Position numbers and translations under genes: made by a program | Assembly: GCA_017461545.1 (NCBI GenBank) | Contig: JAFTXP010000003.1 | Coordinates: 1 to 64,000 of the forward strand | Length of the DNA: 64,000 nucleotides | From: Clostridia bacterium | GTDB lineage: Bacteria > Bacillota > Clostridia > UBA1212 | Direction of reading: 5' to 3' | Shown: positions 1 to 9,265 of the stretch, one piece after another | Layout of the letters: every line of letters starts with the position of its first letter | Position numbering within the stretch: position 1 is the stretch's first letter | Notes under the pieces: model-generated | Seen by the model: the letters and a program-made list of their open reading frames with translations, nothing else | What the model was told of the DNA's origin: nothing | Databases searched by the model: none

Positions 1-411
1 GGTGAGGAAAACAGCCAAAATTCTTTCGAATTTTTAATGTTTTTCCCGCAGCCCACTCACGCGTTATTGCGAGAAGAAAGGTGAGAAAAACAGCCAAAAT
101 TCTTTCGAATTTTTAATGTTTTTCCCGCAGCCCACTCACGCGTTATTGCGAAAAGAGAGGTGAGGAAAACAGCCAAAATTCTTTCGAATTTTTAATGTTT
201 TTCCCGCAGCCCCACTCACGCGTTATTGCGAGAAGAAAGGTGAGGAAAACAGCCAAAATTCTTTCGAATTTTTAATGTTTTTCCCGCAGCCCGCTCACGC
301 GTTATTGCGAGAAGAAAGGTGAGGAAAACAGCCAAAATTCTGTCGAATTTTTAATGTTTTTCCGCAGCCCGCTCACGCGTTATTGCGAGAAGAGAGGTGA
401 GAAAAACAGCC
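1..411. repeat. 79-bp tandem repeat array, five full copies plus a partial sixth
   Basis: Direct reading shows units starting at 1, 80, 159, 239 and 318 (lengths 79, 79, 80, 79, 78), then a 16-bp partial unit at 396-411. Copies differ by a few substitutions and single-base indels in a C-run. Each unit contains a short AT-rich inverted repeat (AAAATTC, 4-nt loop, GAATTTT) followed by T residues, and a segment CACGCGTTATTGCG. The array may extend left of the window. No ORF continues through it. It lies upstream of spoIIR; function unknown. Confidence 0.95.
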
Positions 412-534
412 CGCTCTTGACGGAAAAGTTTTTGACAGCTGGAATAGTTATGAAATTTCCTGTCAATAATTACGTTGCGCAAAACATTCCGGAATGTCCT
501 TGCATAATACATAACGAATGCAGAGGGACATAAA

Positions 535-1242
535 ATGAGAAATAACAGAATTAAAGCCGGCATAAAAATTGCCGTAGTATCTTTATTAATATGCCTGACA
601 GTTTTGACAACTGCGGGCGCAGTATACTCAGAAAATGTATTTAACAGTATATCTGAAAATGTAGTGAGACTTCACGTGATTGCAAACAGCGACAGCAAAG
701 AGGATCAAACGCTGAAATTAAAAGTGAGAGATGCAATTGTGGAGTATACAAGGACTTCGATAGATTGTTACAGTTCTTCATGTGAAGTATTGAAGGCTCT
801 TTCAGAGAATTGCCAAGAAATAAAAGCTGTTGCGGAAAAATGTCTGAGAGACGAGGGGAGTTCATACAGTGCGAACGTATATGTAGGAGAATATGATTTT
901 CCATCGAAAAATTACGGTAATTATTGTTTTCCGGCAGGTAAATATCAAGCTCTTAGGGTGGTAATAGGTGAAGGAGACGGTAAAAATTGGTGGTGCGTAC
1001 TTTTTCCGCCGTTGTGTTATATAAGTGAAAATGCAGTAAGCGTAAGCAGTGATGCGGAAGAATCACTAAGGAAGAATCTGTCTGAGGAAGCTTTTTCGAC
1101 TATTGACGGTGAAAAGGACGATACAAGACCGTCGGTTGACAATGTAGGAGATTCATCAGGCATAGATGGGGATGTGCAGGTGACGTATAAGTTTAAAATA
1201 GTTGATTTGTTCCAAAACATAATATCGTTTTTTAAAGATTGA
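535..1242 (+). CDS. spoIIR: Stage II sporulation protein R (SpoIIR)
   Basis: SpoIIR is the forespore-made secreted signal that activates the membrane protease SpoIIGA, which matures pro-sigma-E in the mother cell. The 235-residue protein has one N-terminal hydrophobic segment (about residues 10-31), which fits export. It then has the family signature VRLHVIANSD at residues 44-53 followed by the KLKVRDAIVEY-type helix. A two-cysteine pair lies near residue 80. The start ATG follows a GAGGGA-type ribosome site. It is monocistronic, with its own upstream region holding the 79-bp repeats. Length and motif order match the family, so the call is firm; it marks an endospore-forming lineage, though not proof that this strain sporulates. 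Confidence 0.93.
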   Translation: MRNNRIKAGIKIAVVSLLICLTVLTTAGAVYSENVFNSISENVVRLHVIANSDSKEDQTLKLKVRDAIVEYTRTSIDCYSSSCEVLKALSENCQEIKAVAEKCLRDEGSSYSANVYVGEYDFPSKNYGNYCFPAGKYQALRVVIGEGDGKNWWCVLFPPLCYISENAVSVSSDAEESLRKNLSEEAFSTIDGEKDDTRPSVDNVGDSSGIDGDVQVTYKFKIVDLFQNIISFFKD

Positions 1243-1282
1243 TTTGTTCAAAAAATGTTAAAAATGTAAAATACTAAAAACT

Positions 1283-1311
1283 TTGACATATTAAATAAGT
1301 ACGGATAAAAT
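1283..1311 (+). promoter_or_regulatory. Sigma-A-type promoter for the PlsC-like gene
   Basis: TTGACA at 1283-1288 and TAAAAT at 1306-1311 are separated by 17 bp. The -10 box lies about 30 bp upstream of the start codon at 1343. Read directly; activity is inferred. Confidence 0.7.
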
Positions 1312-1342
1312 AGGGTATACAGATTTTTGCAGAGAGGGCATT

Positions 1343-2059
1343 ATGCTTAGATTTATTTACGTAATAATAGTATGTACAGGCTTAATAATATATTATGTTC
1401 CCAAAATGATAATATGGTCAAAACACCCAGAGAAGCATACCGAAGAGGAAAGATATGGTGTTACACAAAAGATGGTAAACCATATACGCAAACGCGCCAG
1501 AATAGAGACTAAAGTCTTCGGAACCGAAAAGCTTCCTCGCCAAGGTGGATATATAATATATTCGAATCATCAGGGAAAGTATGACGCGCTTGGCATAATG
1601 TATGCTCATGAGCAGCCCTGTACTGTTCTTATGAACGAAAAACGCTCCAAGATGCCTATTGCAAATCAATTTATTGATTTTATCGGGGCAAAACGGCTTG
1701 ATCCGGTAGATTTGAGAAAACAGATAAAGGTTTTTAATGAAATAGGCGATGAGGTAAAAAACGGAAGAAGATACATTATTTTCCCGGAAGGGAAATATGA
1801 TGATAACGGAAACAATCTTCAGGAGTTTTTCGGAGGATGTTTCAGGTGTTCCTTGCGTTCTGAAAGGCCTATTGTCCCCGTTATGTTGTTTGATTCATAT
1901 AAACCTTTTTCGATAAATTCACTGAAAAAAGTTACAACGGAGGTTCACTTCCTCGATGCGATTCCTTTTGAGGATTATAAAGATATGCGTCCGGCAGACA
2001 TATGTAATCTTGTGAAAAATAAAATACAGGATGCGATGGATGAAAGAAATGCTGTATAA
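1343..2059 (+). CDS. 1-acyl-sn-glycerol-3-phosphate acyltransferase family (PlsC-like)
   Basis: PlsC-type acyltransferases move an acyl chain to lysophosphatidate in membrane phospholipid synthesis. The 238-residue protein starts with a membrane segment (about 3-24). It then carries the catalytic HX4D box (H76 to D81, in the sequence NHQGKYD) and the FPEG substrate-binding box at about 147-150. Both are diagnostic of the PlsC/LPLAT family. It has its own promoter and a good GAGAGGG ribosome site, and ends before a bidirectional hairpin. It could act on other acceptor lipids; the family call is strong, the exact acceptor is not. Confidence 0.88.
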   Translation: MLRFIYVIIVCTGLIIYYVPKMIIWSKHPEKHTEEERYGVTQKMVNHIRKRARIETKVFGTEKLPRQGGYIIYSNHQGKYDALGIMYAHEQPCTVLMNEKRSKMPIANQFIDFIGAKRLDPVDLRKQIKVFNEIGDEVKNGRRYIIFPEGKYDDNGNNLQEFFGGCFRCSLRSERPIVPVMLFDSYKPFSINSLKKVTTEVHFLDAIPFEDYKDMRPADICNLVKNKIQDAMDERNAV

Positions 2060-2103
2060 TTTCAGAAAGCAGACAGACTAAAGTTTATATATATATCAAG
2101 AAA

Positions 2104-2133
2104 GGAGCCGGAGAGAAAAATCTCTCCGGCTCC
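2104..2133. terminator. Bidirectional hairpin between convergent genes
   Basis: A perfect 13-bp stem (arms 2104-2116 and 2121-2133, GC-rich) has a 4-nt A loop and sits between the convergent PlsC-like and SGNH esterase genes. T-rich stretches follow on each side, more clearly on the + strand. Confidence 0.75.
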
Positions 2134-2190
2134 GTAAATTTTTACTGATATTATCTGTCCGTTTTGTTAAATTTTAATGCTGTTTTGCGG

Positions 2191-3231
2191 TTATTTTTTT
2201 AACAGATTTTGGTATGCCGTATCGACATATTCTCCCAAGAGTGTGCCGAGTTTTACAACACTTACGCAGTCATAGTGAGCAAGGTCGGGATTCTTTGCCG
2301 GCTCATTGCTGTATTCCAGTCCTTCGTCGATAACACTAAAATAATAATTAAGATCTGATGTTTCAGAGAATGCCTTTTTTGCATCGTTGACTTCTTTGTA
2401 GAATTTCCAATTCGGTGAATCTGAAATTCCGGCATCAATGAAAGGAATCATTCCGTTTGGTGCATATTCAGCAAAATCTGTTCGCATCCTTTCTGCAACA
2501 TCGGAAAGATATTCTCCGTATTTTCCTGCAGCTACTTTATTCATTCCTTCGTTTTCTCCCTGAATCCAGCAGATTGATATGAGCTGAGGTGTATATCCTT
2601 CTGCTTTGAGAGAGTCGCAGCATATCTCCATCATATCTGTGAGCTTTTCGTAACAGTAATCACCGTTTTCCCATGAGTCTTTAATAGAGATACCGCCTTT
2701 TGCAACTTTAACTATATAGAATGTTTCATCAGGATATTTTTCGGAGAGATATTCTGCAATTCCTATTTCAGGACCGAACATAGATGTTGTCCAACTATTG
2801 GTTAAATCTGTAGGAACAAATACATCGTCTAAAGACTGTGCACCCTCGGCGGTAAAGTCTATATTTGTGCGGAATGTGCCTTCTTGTCCTTCTGCTCCGC
2901 CTGCTTCTGCGAAATAGGCTATTTTTACATTTTCAAAACCTTTTTTCATCTTATTGTAGCGTTCAGTATCATCAAGTTTTAGCCTTAGCGGAGTTTTGAG
3001 AGTTGCGCCTACTGCATTTGACTGACCGGCAAGAATAATTATTTTGGCAGGTTTTTCAGGCTCGTTGTACAGTTTTTCTTCGCCTGTATGGTCAACGGTG
3101 GAAACCGGAGTATTAGTTGATTGCGTTTTATTATTTTCACAGCCGGAGAATGGTAATATAAGCAATGTAAATATCAATGAATATGATATAATTTTTGTGA
3201 ATTTGTTTTTTAATAATTTAATCTTCAGCAT
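2191..3231 (-). CDS. Secreted SGNH-type carbohydrate esterase lipoprotein (sialate O-acetylesterase family)
   Basis: The 346-residue protein has a lipoprotein signal: a hydrophobic stretch about 13-28, then a lipobox-like FSGC with the acylated cysteine at 31. After a polar linker comes AGQSNAVG (about 68-75), the GQSN block of the sialate O-acetylesterase / DUF303 branch of SGNH hydrolases, whose serine is the nucleophile. WIQGENEG in the middle and LAHYD near the C-terminus match the later blocks, the His and Asp completing the triad. It probably removes acetyl groups from polysaccharide outside the cell. It is oriented opposite to the glycan locus, with its own promoter. Substrate is unknown. 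Confidence 0.82.
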   Translation of the reverse strand: MLKIKLLKNKFTKIISYSLIFTLLILPFSGCENNKTQSTNTPVSTVDHTGEEKLYNEPEKPAKIIILAGQSNAVGATLKTPLRLKLDDTERYNKMKKGFENVKIAYFAEAGGAEGQEGTFRTNIDFTAEGAQSLDDVFVPTDLTNSWTTSMFGPEIGIAEYLSEKYPDETFYIVKVAKGGISIKDSWENGDYCYEKLTDMMEICCDSLKAEGYTPQLISICWIQGENEGMNKVAAGKYGEYLSDVAERMRTDFAEYAPNGMIPFIDAGISDSPNWKFYKEVNDAKKAFSETSDLNYYFSVIDEGLEYSNEPAKNPDLAHYDCVSVVKLGTLLGEYVDTAYQNLLKK

Positions 3232-3271
3232 AAAAAAACTCCCAATAAAGAAAAACTAATTACATGTCAAT

Positions 3272-3299
3272 ATTATAATATTAGATTGTAAAAAAGCAA
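3272..3299 (-). promoter_or_regulatory. Promoter for the SGNH esterase
   Basis: On the minus strand, TTGCTT (3299-3294) and TATAAT (3277-3272) are 16 bp apart, about 40 bp upstream of the start codon at 3231. Confidence 0.6.
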
Positions 3300-3335
3300 T
3301 GGTAAGAAGAAAGATTATTAAAATAATGTTTTCGG

Positions 3336-3364
3336 TTGACTATTTTTACCCGCATTATTATAAT
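3336..3364 (+). promoter_or_regulatory. Strong sigma-A promoter opening the polysaccharide locus
   Basis: TTGACT at 3336-3341 and TATAAT at 3359-3364 are 17 bp apart. They lie 55 bp upstream of the TTG start of the chain-length gene. This is probably the main promoter of the rightward transcription unit that runs to about 10.5 kb. Confidence 0.8.
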
Positions 3365-3418
3365 TAAATTGATTTATAATAAGTTGTTCGGATGCTTTTT
3401 GGAGGAGGCGCTTATAAA

Positions 3419-4297
3419 TTGAAAGAAGGAAGTATTAACTTTTATTTTTTGCTCAATATATTGATAAAGAACATCATCTGGATTTTGTTGGCGGCTGTTT
3501 TAGGCGGCGGATTGATGTATGCATATTCGAGTCACACTGCTGTTACCACATATACGTCATCTCTGAAAATTCTTGTCCGAAATGTTTCTCTGAGAGATAA
3601 AGAGGAAAACCCTGCTGAACCGGAAGAAGACGATACTGCTTCGTACTATTCTGTTTACGGCCTTACAACTTCCGCAATTAATGCATCGAAAAGTCTTATA
3701 GAAACGTACACGGTTATTATAAGAACAGAAGATTCGTTAAGGATGTTTTTAGAGGATATAAAATCTAATAATGGATATGAATTATCCTATGTGCCTGTAG
3801 AAGACGATAAAGTGTTAAATGACGAAGACTGGTATATGAATATGGGTACTTGGGAGATCGGCAGCAGTCTTGACATGTATGCAGTCGGTGATACAGAAGT
3901 TTTGCAGATAGATGTTACAACATCAGATTATAGAAAAACAGAGGCAATATCTAAAGCGATAGACAATCAGATTCAAGAAGTTATTAATGAAAACTATGAT
4001 ATTGGATCTGTTCATGTTATAGAGTCACCTTCTACTCCGTACAGAGTCCCGCCGGCACATATCAGGAATGTAATTATCGGTGTCGCTGCCGGTTTTGCAC
4101 TTGCAGCTATTGCTTTCTTTATTGCGGCATATGTTGATAATACAGTTAAATGCGAAGCAGATATTAAAGAATCCATGGGCGTTCTTCCGCTCGGAGAAAT
4201 TCCTGATCTTGTCGAAGTTCAGAAGTTTTCTTACAAGTACAATAATTCCAAATATTCCAAGTATGGATATCGGTCGTACAAAAAAAAGGAGGAGTAA
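3419..4297 (+). CDS. Wzz/CpsC-type polysaccharide chain-length protein and kinase activator
   Basis: The protein fits the Wzz/CapA/CpsC family: an N-terminal membrane segment (roughly residues 12-35), a long extracellular mixed alpha/beta stretch, and a second membrane segment near the C-terminus (IIGVAAGFALAAIAFFIAAY), followed by a short basic tail. Such proteins set chain length and activate the partner BY-kinase. I place the start at TTG 3419, because GGAGGAGG at 3401-3408 sits 10 bp upstream; an in-frame ATG at 3392 lies before that ribosome site. The protein is then 292 residues. It is followed 3 bp later by the kinase, in the standard Gram-positive order. Confidence 0.88.
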   Translation: MKEGSINFYFLLNILIKNIIWILLAAVLGGGLMYAYSSHTAVTTYTSSLKILVRNVSLRDKEENPAEPEEDDTASYYSVYGLTTSAINASKSLIETYTVIIRTEDSLRMFLEDIKSNNGYELSYVPVEDDKVLNDEDWYMNMGTWEIGSSLDMYAVGDTEVLQIDVTTSDYRKTEAISKAIDNQIQEVINENYDIGSVHVIESPSTPYRVPPAHIRNVIIGVAAGFALAAIAFFIAAYVDNTVKCEADIKESMGVLPLGEIPDLVEVQKFSYKYNNSKYSKYGYRSYKKKEE

Positions 4298-4300
4298 AAA

Positions 4301-5206
4301 ATGGCAGGATTTCTATTTAAAAAAGAAAAACAGTTGCATGATATGCAGCTTATGAAGAAAAATCTTCTCACAGAAGAGACTCCTTCTCAGATTAATGAAG
4401 CATATAAGAATGTACGTACAAATCTCCAGTATGCGCTCCATCCGATCAACGGAAAAGTTATGCTTGTGTCGTCTGCACTTCCGGGAGAAGGTAAGAGTAC
4501 GACATCGTCGAATCTCGCCGTTACATTTGCGCAGAACTCAAAGGTTCTTTTGATAGATGCCGATATGAGAAAGCCGGTTATGCACAAAATCTTCGGATTG
4601 GAAAATTCCCACGGGCTTTCATTATTTCTGGGCGGATTTGAGCCTCTTGCAAAGGCAATACACCGTGATGTAGTTCCCGGCCTTGATGTTATGACTGCCG
4701 GAACGATTCCTCCGAATCCTTCCGAGCTTTTAGGCAGTAAAAACATGACGGTGTTCTTAAATAAAGTTCAGGAACACTATGATTATATTATTATAGATAC
4801 TCCGCCTATAAATGTTGTAACCGATGCTGTTGTTCTTTCCAAAAAAGTAAGCGGTGTCGTATTGGTTGCAAGACAGAACAGTACCACGATTAAGTTTTTG
4901 CGGCAGACCGTGGAAACTCTTAAGACAGTCAGAGTGCGTGTGTTGGGTGTTGTTCTCACCGGTGTTAAAGAGAAATATAAACCGTTCAGCCGTTATTCAG
5001 ACGGATACGGATATTCATATTCCAGAAAGTCTTCATATAAATACTATGATTACTATACTGCCGGTTCACGTTCACACAGTTCAAGGAAGAAAAAAGCGGA
5101 AGAATCTTACGGTAATTCATCTTCAAATCATAAAAAAAGTCCTGCTGCGGATACAGAGAATGATCTAATTGACCTCGACGCTATTATAGGTGAAGAAAAG
5201 AAATGA
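4301..5206 (+). CDS. BY-type tyrosine kinase of capsule export control (CpsD/CapB)
   Basis: This is a cytoplasmic bacterial tyrosine kinase of 301 residues. It has the P-loop SALPGEGKST, the Walker A-prime motif LLIDADMRKP and the Walker B motif YIIIDTPP. The C-terminal tail is packed with tyrosines (about residues 230-250, in a run of YSDGYGYSYS type), the autophosphorylation cluster. It acts with the preceding membrane activator, and its phosphorylation cycle controls polymer length and output. RBS AGGAGG lies just upstream. Its 3' end overlaps the phosphatase gene by 4 bp (ATGA), so the two are translationally coupled. Confidence 0.93.
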   Translation: MAGFLFKKEKQLHDMQLMKKNLLTEETPSQINEAYKNVRTNLQYALHPINGKVMLVSSALPGEGKSTTSSNLAVTFAQNSKVLLIDADMRKPVMHKIFGLENSHGLSLFLGGFEPLAKAIHRDVVPGLDVMTAGTIPPNPSELLGSKNMTVFLNKVQEHYDYIIIDTPPINVVTDAVVLSKKVSGVVLVARQNSTTIKFLRQTVETLKTVRVRVLGVVLTGVKEKYKPFSRYSDGYGYSYSRKSSYKYYDYYTAGSRSHSSRKKKAEESYGNSSSNHKKSPAADTENDLIDLDAIIGEEKK

Positions 5207-5931
5207 TACTGACAGCAGATTTTCATTCTCATATACTTCCGGGTATCGATGACGGGGCACAGACTGTTGATGAAAGTCTGAAGATGTTGGATATGATGGG
5301 ACAGCCTTTTGAAGACGGTTCTCATTATGTTGTTGCTACACCTCATTTTAAATATCACAATGTTGATGATGATCTGATAAATCAGTATATTTCTGACCGG
5401 AATATATCTTTTGCAAAATTAAAAAGTGCAGATGCGAAAAAAAGCAAAAATATTATTTTAGGCAGTGAGGTAGCTTTAGGCAGAGCGTTGACTGAGTGTA
5501 ACAATCTGGACAAACTCGTAATGGGTTCTTCCAACATAATTATGCTTGAAATGCCGTTTCAGCCGTACAAGCCTTGGATGTACGAAGTTGTGGAAAAGGT
5601 GAGATATACCTATAAACTTACACCCATGATTGCTCATTTTGAAAGATATGCTTCTTTGTATCGCCGTGAAGATTATGCTGAATTGTTCGAATTTCCTGAT
5701 GCAATATTTCAGTTTAATGCCTCATCTCTTAAAGTGCGTAAACTCAGAAAACTGATAATTTCTGCTATCGAATCGGGGTTGCCGGTTGTAATGGGAAGTG
5801 ATTGTCACGATACAAAGTCACGTATCCCCGACTATCATGACGGAATGCATATTCTTGATAAAAAACTTGACGAAGAGGCTTTTTATTATTTCCGGAATAT
5901 GAGCGAAAATATAATAATGGAGATGAAATAA
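5203..5931 (+). CDS. PHP-domain tyrosine-protein phosphatase (CpsB/CapC)
   Basis: The 242-residue protein is a manganese-dependent PHP phosphatase that dephosphorylates the BY-kinase. The first metal motif DFHSHILPGIDDGA is at about residues 4-17. The TPHF block, a histidine in IAHFERY, and the closing motif GSDCHDTKSR near 205 supply the other metal ligands. It overlaps the kinase gene by ATGA and is followed 1 bp later by the epimerase gene, which places kinase, phosphatase and first precursor enzyme in one transcription unit. Confidence 0.93.
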   Translation: MILTADFHSHILPGIDDGAQTVDESLKMLDMMGQPFEDGSHYVVATPHFKYHNVDDDLINQYISDRNISFAKLKSADAKKSKNIILGSEVALGRALTECNNLDKLVMGSSNIIMLEMPFQPYKPWMYEVVEKVRYTYKLTPMIAHFERYASLYRREDYAELFEFPDAIFQFNASSLKVRKLRKLIISAIESGLPVVMGSDCHDTKSRIPDYHDGMHILDKKLDEEAFYYFRNMSENIIMEMK

Positions 5932-5932
5932 C

Positions 5933-6907
5933 ATGGGCTTTAAAGGAATAAAATTTGAAGAAAATTCTGTTTTTCTTGTTACAGGCGGAGCCGGCTTTAT
6001 CGGTTCAAACCTATGTCAGACTATACTTGAACTCGGTTATAAGGTGAGGTGTCTTGACGACCTTTCTACAGGAAAACAATCGAATGTCGATCTTTTTATT
6101 GATAACCCGGATTACACTTTTATAAAAGGCGATATACGTGATTTTGACACTTGTATGAAAGCCTGTGACGGTGTAAATTATATTCTCCATCAGGCTGCAT
6201 GGGGAAGTGTGCCGAGAAGTATCGAATATCCTTTGCTCTATGAGGAAATAAATATAAGAGGAACCCTCAATATGATGGAGGCGGCCCGCAGATGCGGAGT
6301 AAAACGCTTCGTTTATGCGTCGAGCTCTTCTGTGTACGGAGACCATCCTGTTTTACCTAAGACAGAAGGCCAGGAGGGAAAACGTCTTTCGCCCTATGCC
6401 GTAACGAAATATGTTGATGAAGAATACGGAAGTCTTTACACAAGACTTTACGGACTTGAAACAATCGGACTCCGATATTTCAATGTATTCGGCCGAAGAC
6501 AGGATCCTGACGGAGCATATGCAGCTGTTATTCCGAAATTCATCAAACAGCTTATGCAGGGCCGGCAGCCGCAGATTAACGGCGACGGCCAGCAGTCAAG
6601 AGATTTTACATATATCATGAATGTAATGGAAGCAAATCTCAAAGCCTGCATCGCACCTTCCGAAGCCGCAGGCGAGGCATATAACATTGCTTACGGCGGA
6701 AGAGAATATCTGATTGATGTGTATAACGCTATATGCAAAGGACTGGGTGTAAACATAGAACCAAAATACGGTCCCGACAGAGCAGGCGACATCAAGCATT
6801 CAAATGCCGATATAAGCAAGGCTCGCAGACTTTTGGGATATGACCCCGATTATAACTTTGAAGACGGTATCAGACTTGCAATGGACTGGTACAAGGAGAA
6901 TCTGTGA
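5933..6907 (+). CDS. UDP-HexNAc(A) 4-epimerase of the WbpP/TviC type
   Basis: This is an extended short-chain dehydrogenase of 324 residues that binds NAD through GGAGFIG (18-24) and uses YAVTK (Tyr155, Lys159) with the preceding Ser cluster SSSS at about 130-133. The motif VPRSIEYPLLYEEINIRGTL is characteristic of the WbpP/TviC branch, which interconverts UDP-GlcNAc and UDP-GalNAc or their uronates, rather than GalE. A TviB/WbpO-type dehydrogenase at 13706 supplies or uses its product. The pair predicts a GalNAcA- or GlcNAcA-type uronate. Substrate preference cannot be read from the sequence. Confidence 0.87.
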   Translation: MGFKGIKFEENSVFLVTGGAGFIGSNLCQTILELGYKVRCLDDLSTGKQSNVDLFIDNPDYTFIKGDIRDFDTCMKACDGVNYILHQAAWGSVPRSIEYPLLYEEINIRGTLNMMEAARRCGVKRFVYASSSSVYGDHPVLPKTEGQEGKRLSPYAVTKYVDEEYGSLYTRLYGLETIGLRYFNVFGRRQDPDGAYAAVIPKFIKQLMQGRQPQINGDGQQSRDFTYIMNVMEANLKACIAPSEAAGEAYNIAYGGREYLIDVYNAICKGLGVNIEPKYGPDRAGDIKHSNADISKARRLLGYDPDYNFEDGIRLAMDWYKENL

Positions 6908-6911
6908 CGAA

Positions 6912-7961
6912 ATGAAAAATGATCCTTTGGTTTCTGTGATTATACCGGTATACAACACAGAAAAGTATGTCAAAGAAACGGTTTTTTCAGTCTTAAAACA
7001 GTCATATAAGCCGTTGGAGGTGTTTCTTATAGTGGACGCATCTCCCGACGGTTCTTTTAATGTTTGCCGTAATCTATCCGAAGAGTACGACAATATCTTT
7101 TTATATTCACACGAAAAAAACAGAGGACTTTCTGCTGCAAGAAATACAGGTCTTGAGCACGCAAACGGCAAGTTTGTGCTTTTCCTTGACTCAGATGACA
7201 CTCTTCTTGAAAACGCAATTTCAGATATGGCAGAAATCATGGAGCGCAGCAATGCCGACGCTGTGTATCCGAAAAAATATGTGCGTATATATCAGAACGA
7301 CAGTACACCTATCGTAAAATCATACTTTGATGACAGCCATTTCTCGGAAATACCGGTAAAATTTGCTGCAGATGTCATGATAGAAAAGTGTTGTTCGTGG
7401 GGTGCAACTGCGTTTTTATACCGCCGTGAAGCTTTGGAGAAGAATAATATTAAATTTACAGAGGGCATAACCGCCGAAGACATTGTTTTTAATCTGTCAT
7501 TCCTTAAATGTGCCGAAAAAATCGCGTTTTATGACGGTGCCACAGAGTCTAAGCTTAAACGCAAAAACAGTATCACCGTAAGTTACAATCAGAATTTTAC
7601 GGATAATATATTTTTTATTTATAACACTGCTGTTAAATTTTTAAAAGACACAGGTTACAGCGAAAAACAGATAAAGATCAAGAGCTCTTCGCTTCTGTGC
7701 AGAAGTATCACCGTTTATGCAGTGAATATAATGTCAGATATGAATCCTGCAAAAAGCTTTTACCAAAAAGCTGCGGAAGCAAAAAGGCTTTTTAAAGATA
7801 AAACCGTGAAAGAAGCATTTGCAGATAAACTCAGTATGCCGTATTTTGAGAAGAAAACACATAGGCTGTTTTTCAGAATAATGTACACTTTAATACGTCT
7901 TCATTTATACAATTCGGCGTGTTTTGTTGCGCGCTTTGCATCAAAAAGGAGGCGGCGATGA
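6912..7961 (+). CDS. GT2 family glycosyltransferase
   Basis: The GT-A domain starts immediately with VSVIIPVYNTEKYV, continues with the nucleotide-binding VDASPDG and the SAARNTGLEHANGKFVLFLDSDDT block, which carries the DXD metal motif. The C-terminal third is basic, with no long membrane span. The start is ATG 6912, 4 bp after the epimerase stop; in-frame codons before it overlap the epimerase. VDASPDG replaces the usual VDDGS, an unusual change at a UDP-contact position. The 3' end overlaps the next gene by ATGA. Donor and acceptor are unknown. Confidence 0.85.
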   Translation: MKNDPLVSVIIPVYNTEKYVKETVFSVLKQSYKPLEVFLIVDASPDGSFNVCRNLSEEYDNIFLYSHEKNRGLSAARNTGLEHANGKFVLFLDSDDTLLENAISDMAEIMERSNADAVYPKKYVRIYQNDSTPIVKSYFDDSHFSEIPVKFAADVMIEKCCSWGATAFLYRREALEKNNIKFTEGITAEDIVFNLSFLKCAEKIAFYDGATESKLKRKNSITVSYNQNFTDNIFFIYNTAVKFLKDTGYSEKQIKIKSSSLLCRSITVYAVNIMSDMNPAKSFYQKAAEAKRLFKDKTVKEAFADKLSMPYFEKKTHRLFFRIMYTLIRLHLYNSACFVARFASKRRRR

Positions 7962-9265
7962 AAAAAATTAAGATATTGACCGTCTCCAATACTGCATGGT
8001 CAGATGATAACAGTTTCGGATTGACATACAATTCTCTGTTTGACGGCACGGAGGATTATTTTGAATTTGCAAACATATATTGCAATTACGGTGTGCCGAA
8101 AAACAACTGTGTAAAGAAATATTGCCAGATAACAGAAAAGACAATACTCAAAAATATAAAAAACAAAAACGAGAAGAAGTGTATTGTATTTGATGCTGAA
8201 AATGCGGAGCGTAAGGCTGTTGCTCTAAGCGGCGGAGAGATAAAAAAATACCGTAATTTAAAGAAAAAGCGTTTCCAGATATCCTTGTGGGCGCGCGACC
8301 TTATATGGAAAAAAGGTTTAAAAGACACTTCTGAAATAGTTGATTTCGTAAAAAATTTCTCTCCTGATATCATTTTCACCCCAATGTATTACATGTTTCA
8401 TACCAATAAAATTTTGCAGACGGTAATAAACGCCGCCGGCGTGCCTGCTGTTGCGTATATTTCCGATGATATATACCGGATTAAAAAATTTTTATGTTCT
8501 CCCCTGTACGCAATTGACCGTTTATTGAAAAGAAAGACAATAAAAAAATCAATAGATCTGTGCGACATGCTCTATGTAGTCTGCGATGAGCAGAAGGTCG
8601 CTTACGAAAAAGAGTTCAATAAACCGTGTAAGATTTTGAGAAAACCTGCAGAAAAACTTTCTGAAATAGTTGAAACTATATCCGGCGGTTGTAAAAAATT
8701 GTTTGTTTATGCCGGAAATTTAGGCACAGGAAGATGGAAAACCGTTGCTGCGGCCGGTAAGGTAATTGCGGAAAACGGGGGAGTGCTGAGGGTTTTTTCT
8801 GCGACTCCCGTTGCCGGAAAGGTCGTAAAACTGTTTAAAAAGAAAGGTGTAGATTATAGAGGCTATGTATCTGCCGAAAAAGCAGACGAAGAATGTCGGA
8901 ACTCGGATGTCCTTGTATATGCGGAGGATTTTGGGTCAAAAGCAGTGGCTTTGACACATTTTTCGGTAAGCACCAAGTTTTCGTCTTATCTTAAGAGCGG
9001 CAAAACAATTTTAGCCGCAGGTCCCGGGGAGATTTCGGCAATCGCATATCTCAGGCGTGAAAAGGCGGCAATTGTCGCCGGCAGTCCGGAAGATTTTGAC
9101 AAAGCCGTTAAAGAATGTATGAAGAACGACAATCGGTATGTTCAAAATGCTTTAATGTGCGCAAAACGTGATTTTGACAAAGATAAAATTCAAAAGATGT
9201 TAAAAGCTGATATTGTGAAGCTTGCGGCAAGAGAGGTGACTGCCTATGAAGATATTACAGATTAA
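7958..9265 (+). CDS. GT-B type glycosyltransferase
   Basis: The protein, 435 residues from ATG 7958 (GGAGGCGG ribosome site just before), has a GT-B look. An N-terminal Rossmann segment begins MKKIKILTVSNTAWSDDNSF, the middle has PDIIFTPMYYM and AYISDDIY, and the C-terminal nucleotide domain contains KLFVYAGNLGTGRW and a GSKAVALTHFSVSTKFSSYLKSGKTIL stretch that resembles the sugar-nucleotide site. It is divergent and lacks the classic E-x7-E of GT4. It overlaps the preceding gene by 4 bp and the following gene by 20 bp, so it belongs to a coupled set of transferases. Confidence 0.7.
   Translation: MKKIKILTVSNTAWSDDNSFGLTYNSLFDGTEDYFEFANIYCNYGVPKNNCVKKYCQITEKTILKNIKNKNEKKCIVFDAENAERKAVALSGGEIKKYRNLKKKRFQISLWARDLIWKKGLKDTSEIVDFVKNFSPDIIFTPMYYMFHTNKILQTVINAAGVPAVAYISDDIYRIKKFLCSPLYAIDRLLKRKTIKKSIDLCDMLYVVCDEQKVAYEKEFNKPCKILRKPAEKLSEIVETISGGCKKLFVYAGNLGTGRWKTVAAAGKVIAENGGVLRVFSATPVAGKVVKLFKKKGVDYRGYVSAEKADEECRNSDVLVYAEDFGSKAVALTHFSVSTKFSSYLKSGKTILAAGPGEISAIAYLRREKAAIVAGSPEDFDKAVKECMKNDNRYVQNALMCAKRDFDKDKIQKMLKADIVKLAAREVTAYEDITD

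Noticed and set aside
1..411. CRISPR array
   Set aside because: Units are contiguous 79-bp copies with no unique spacers, and no cas genes are near.
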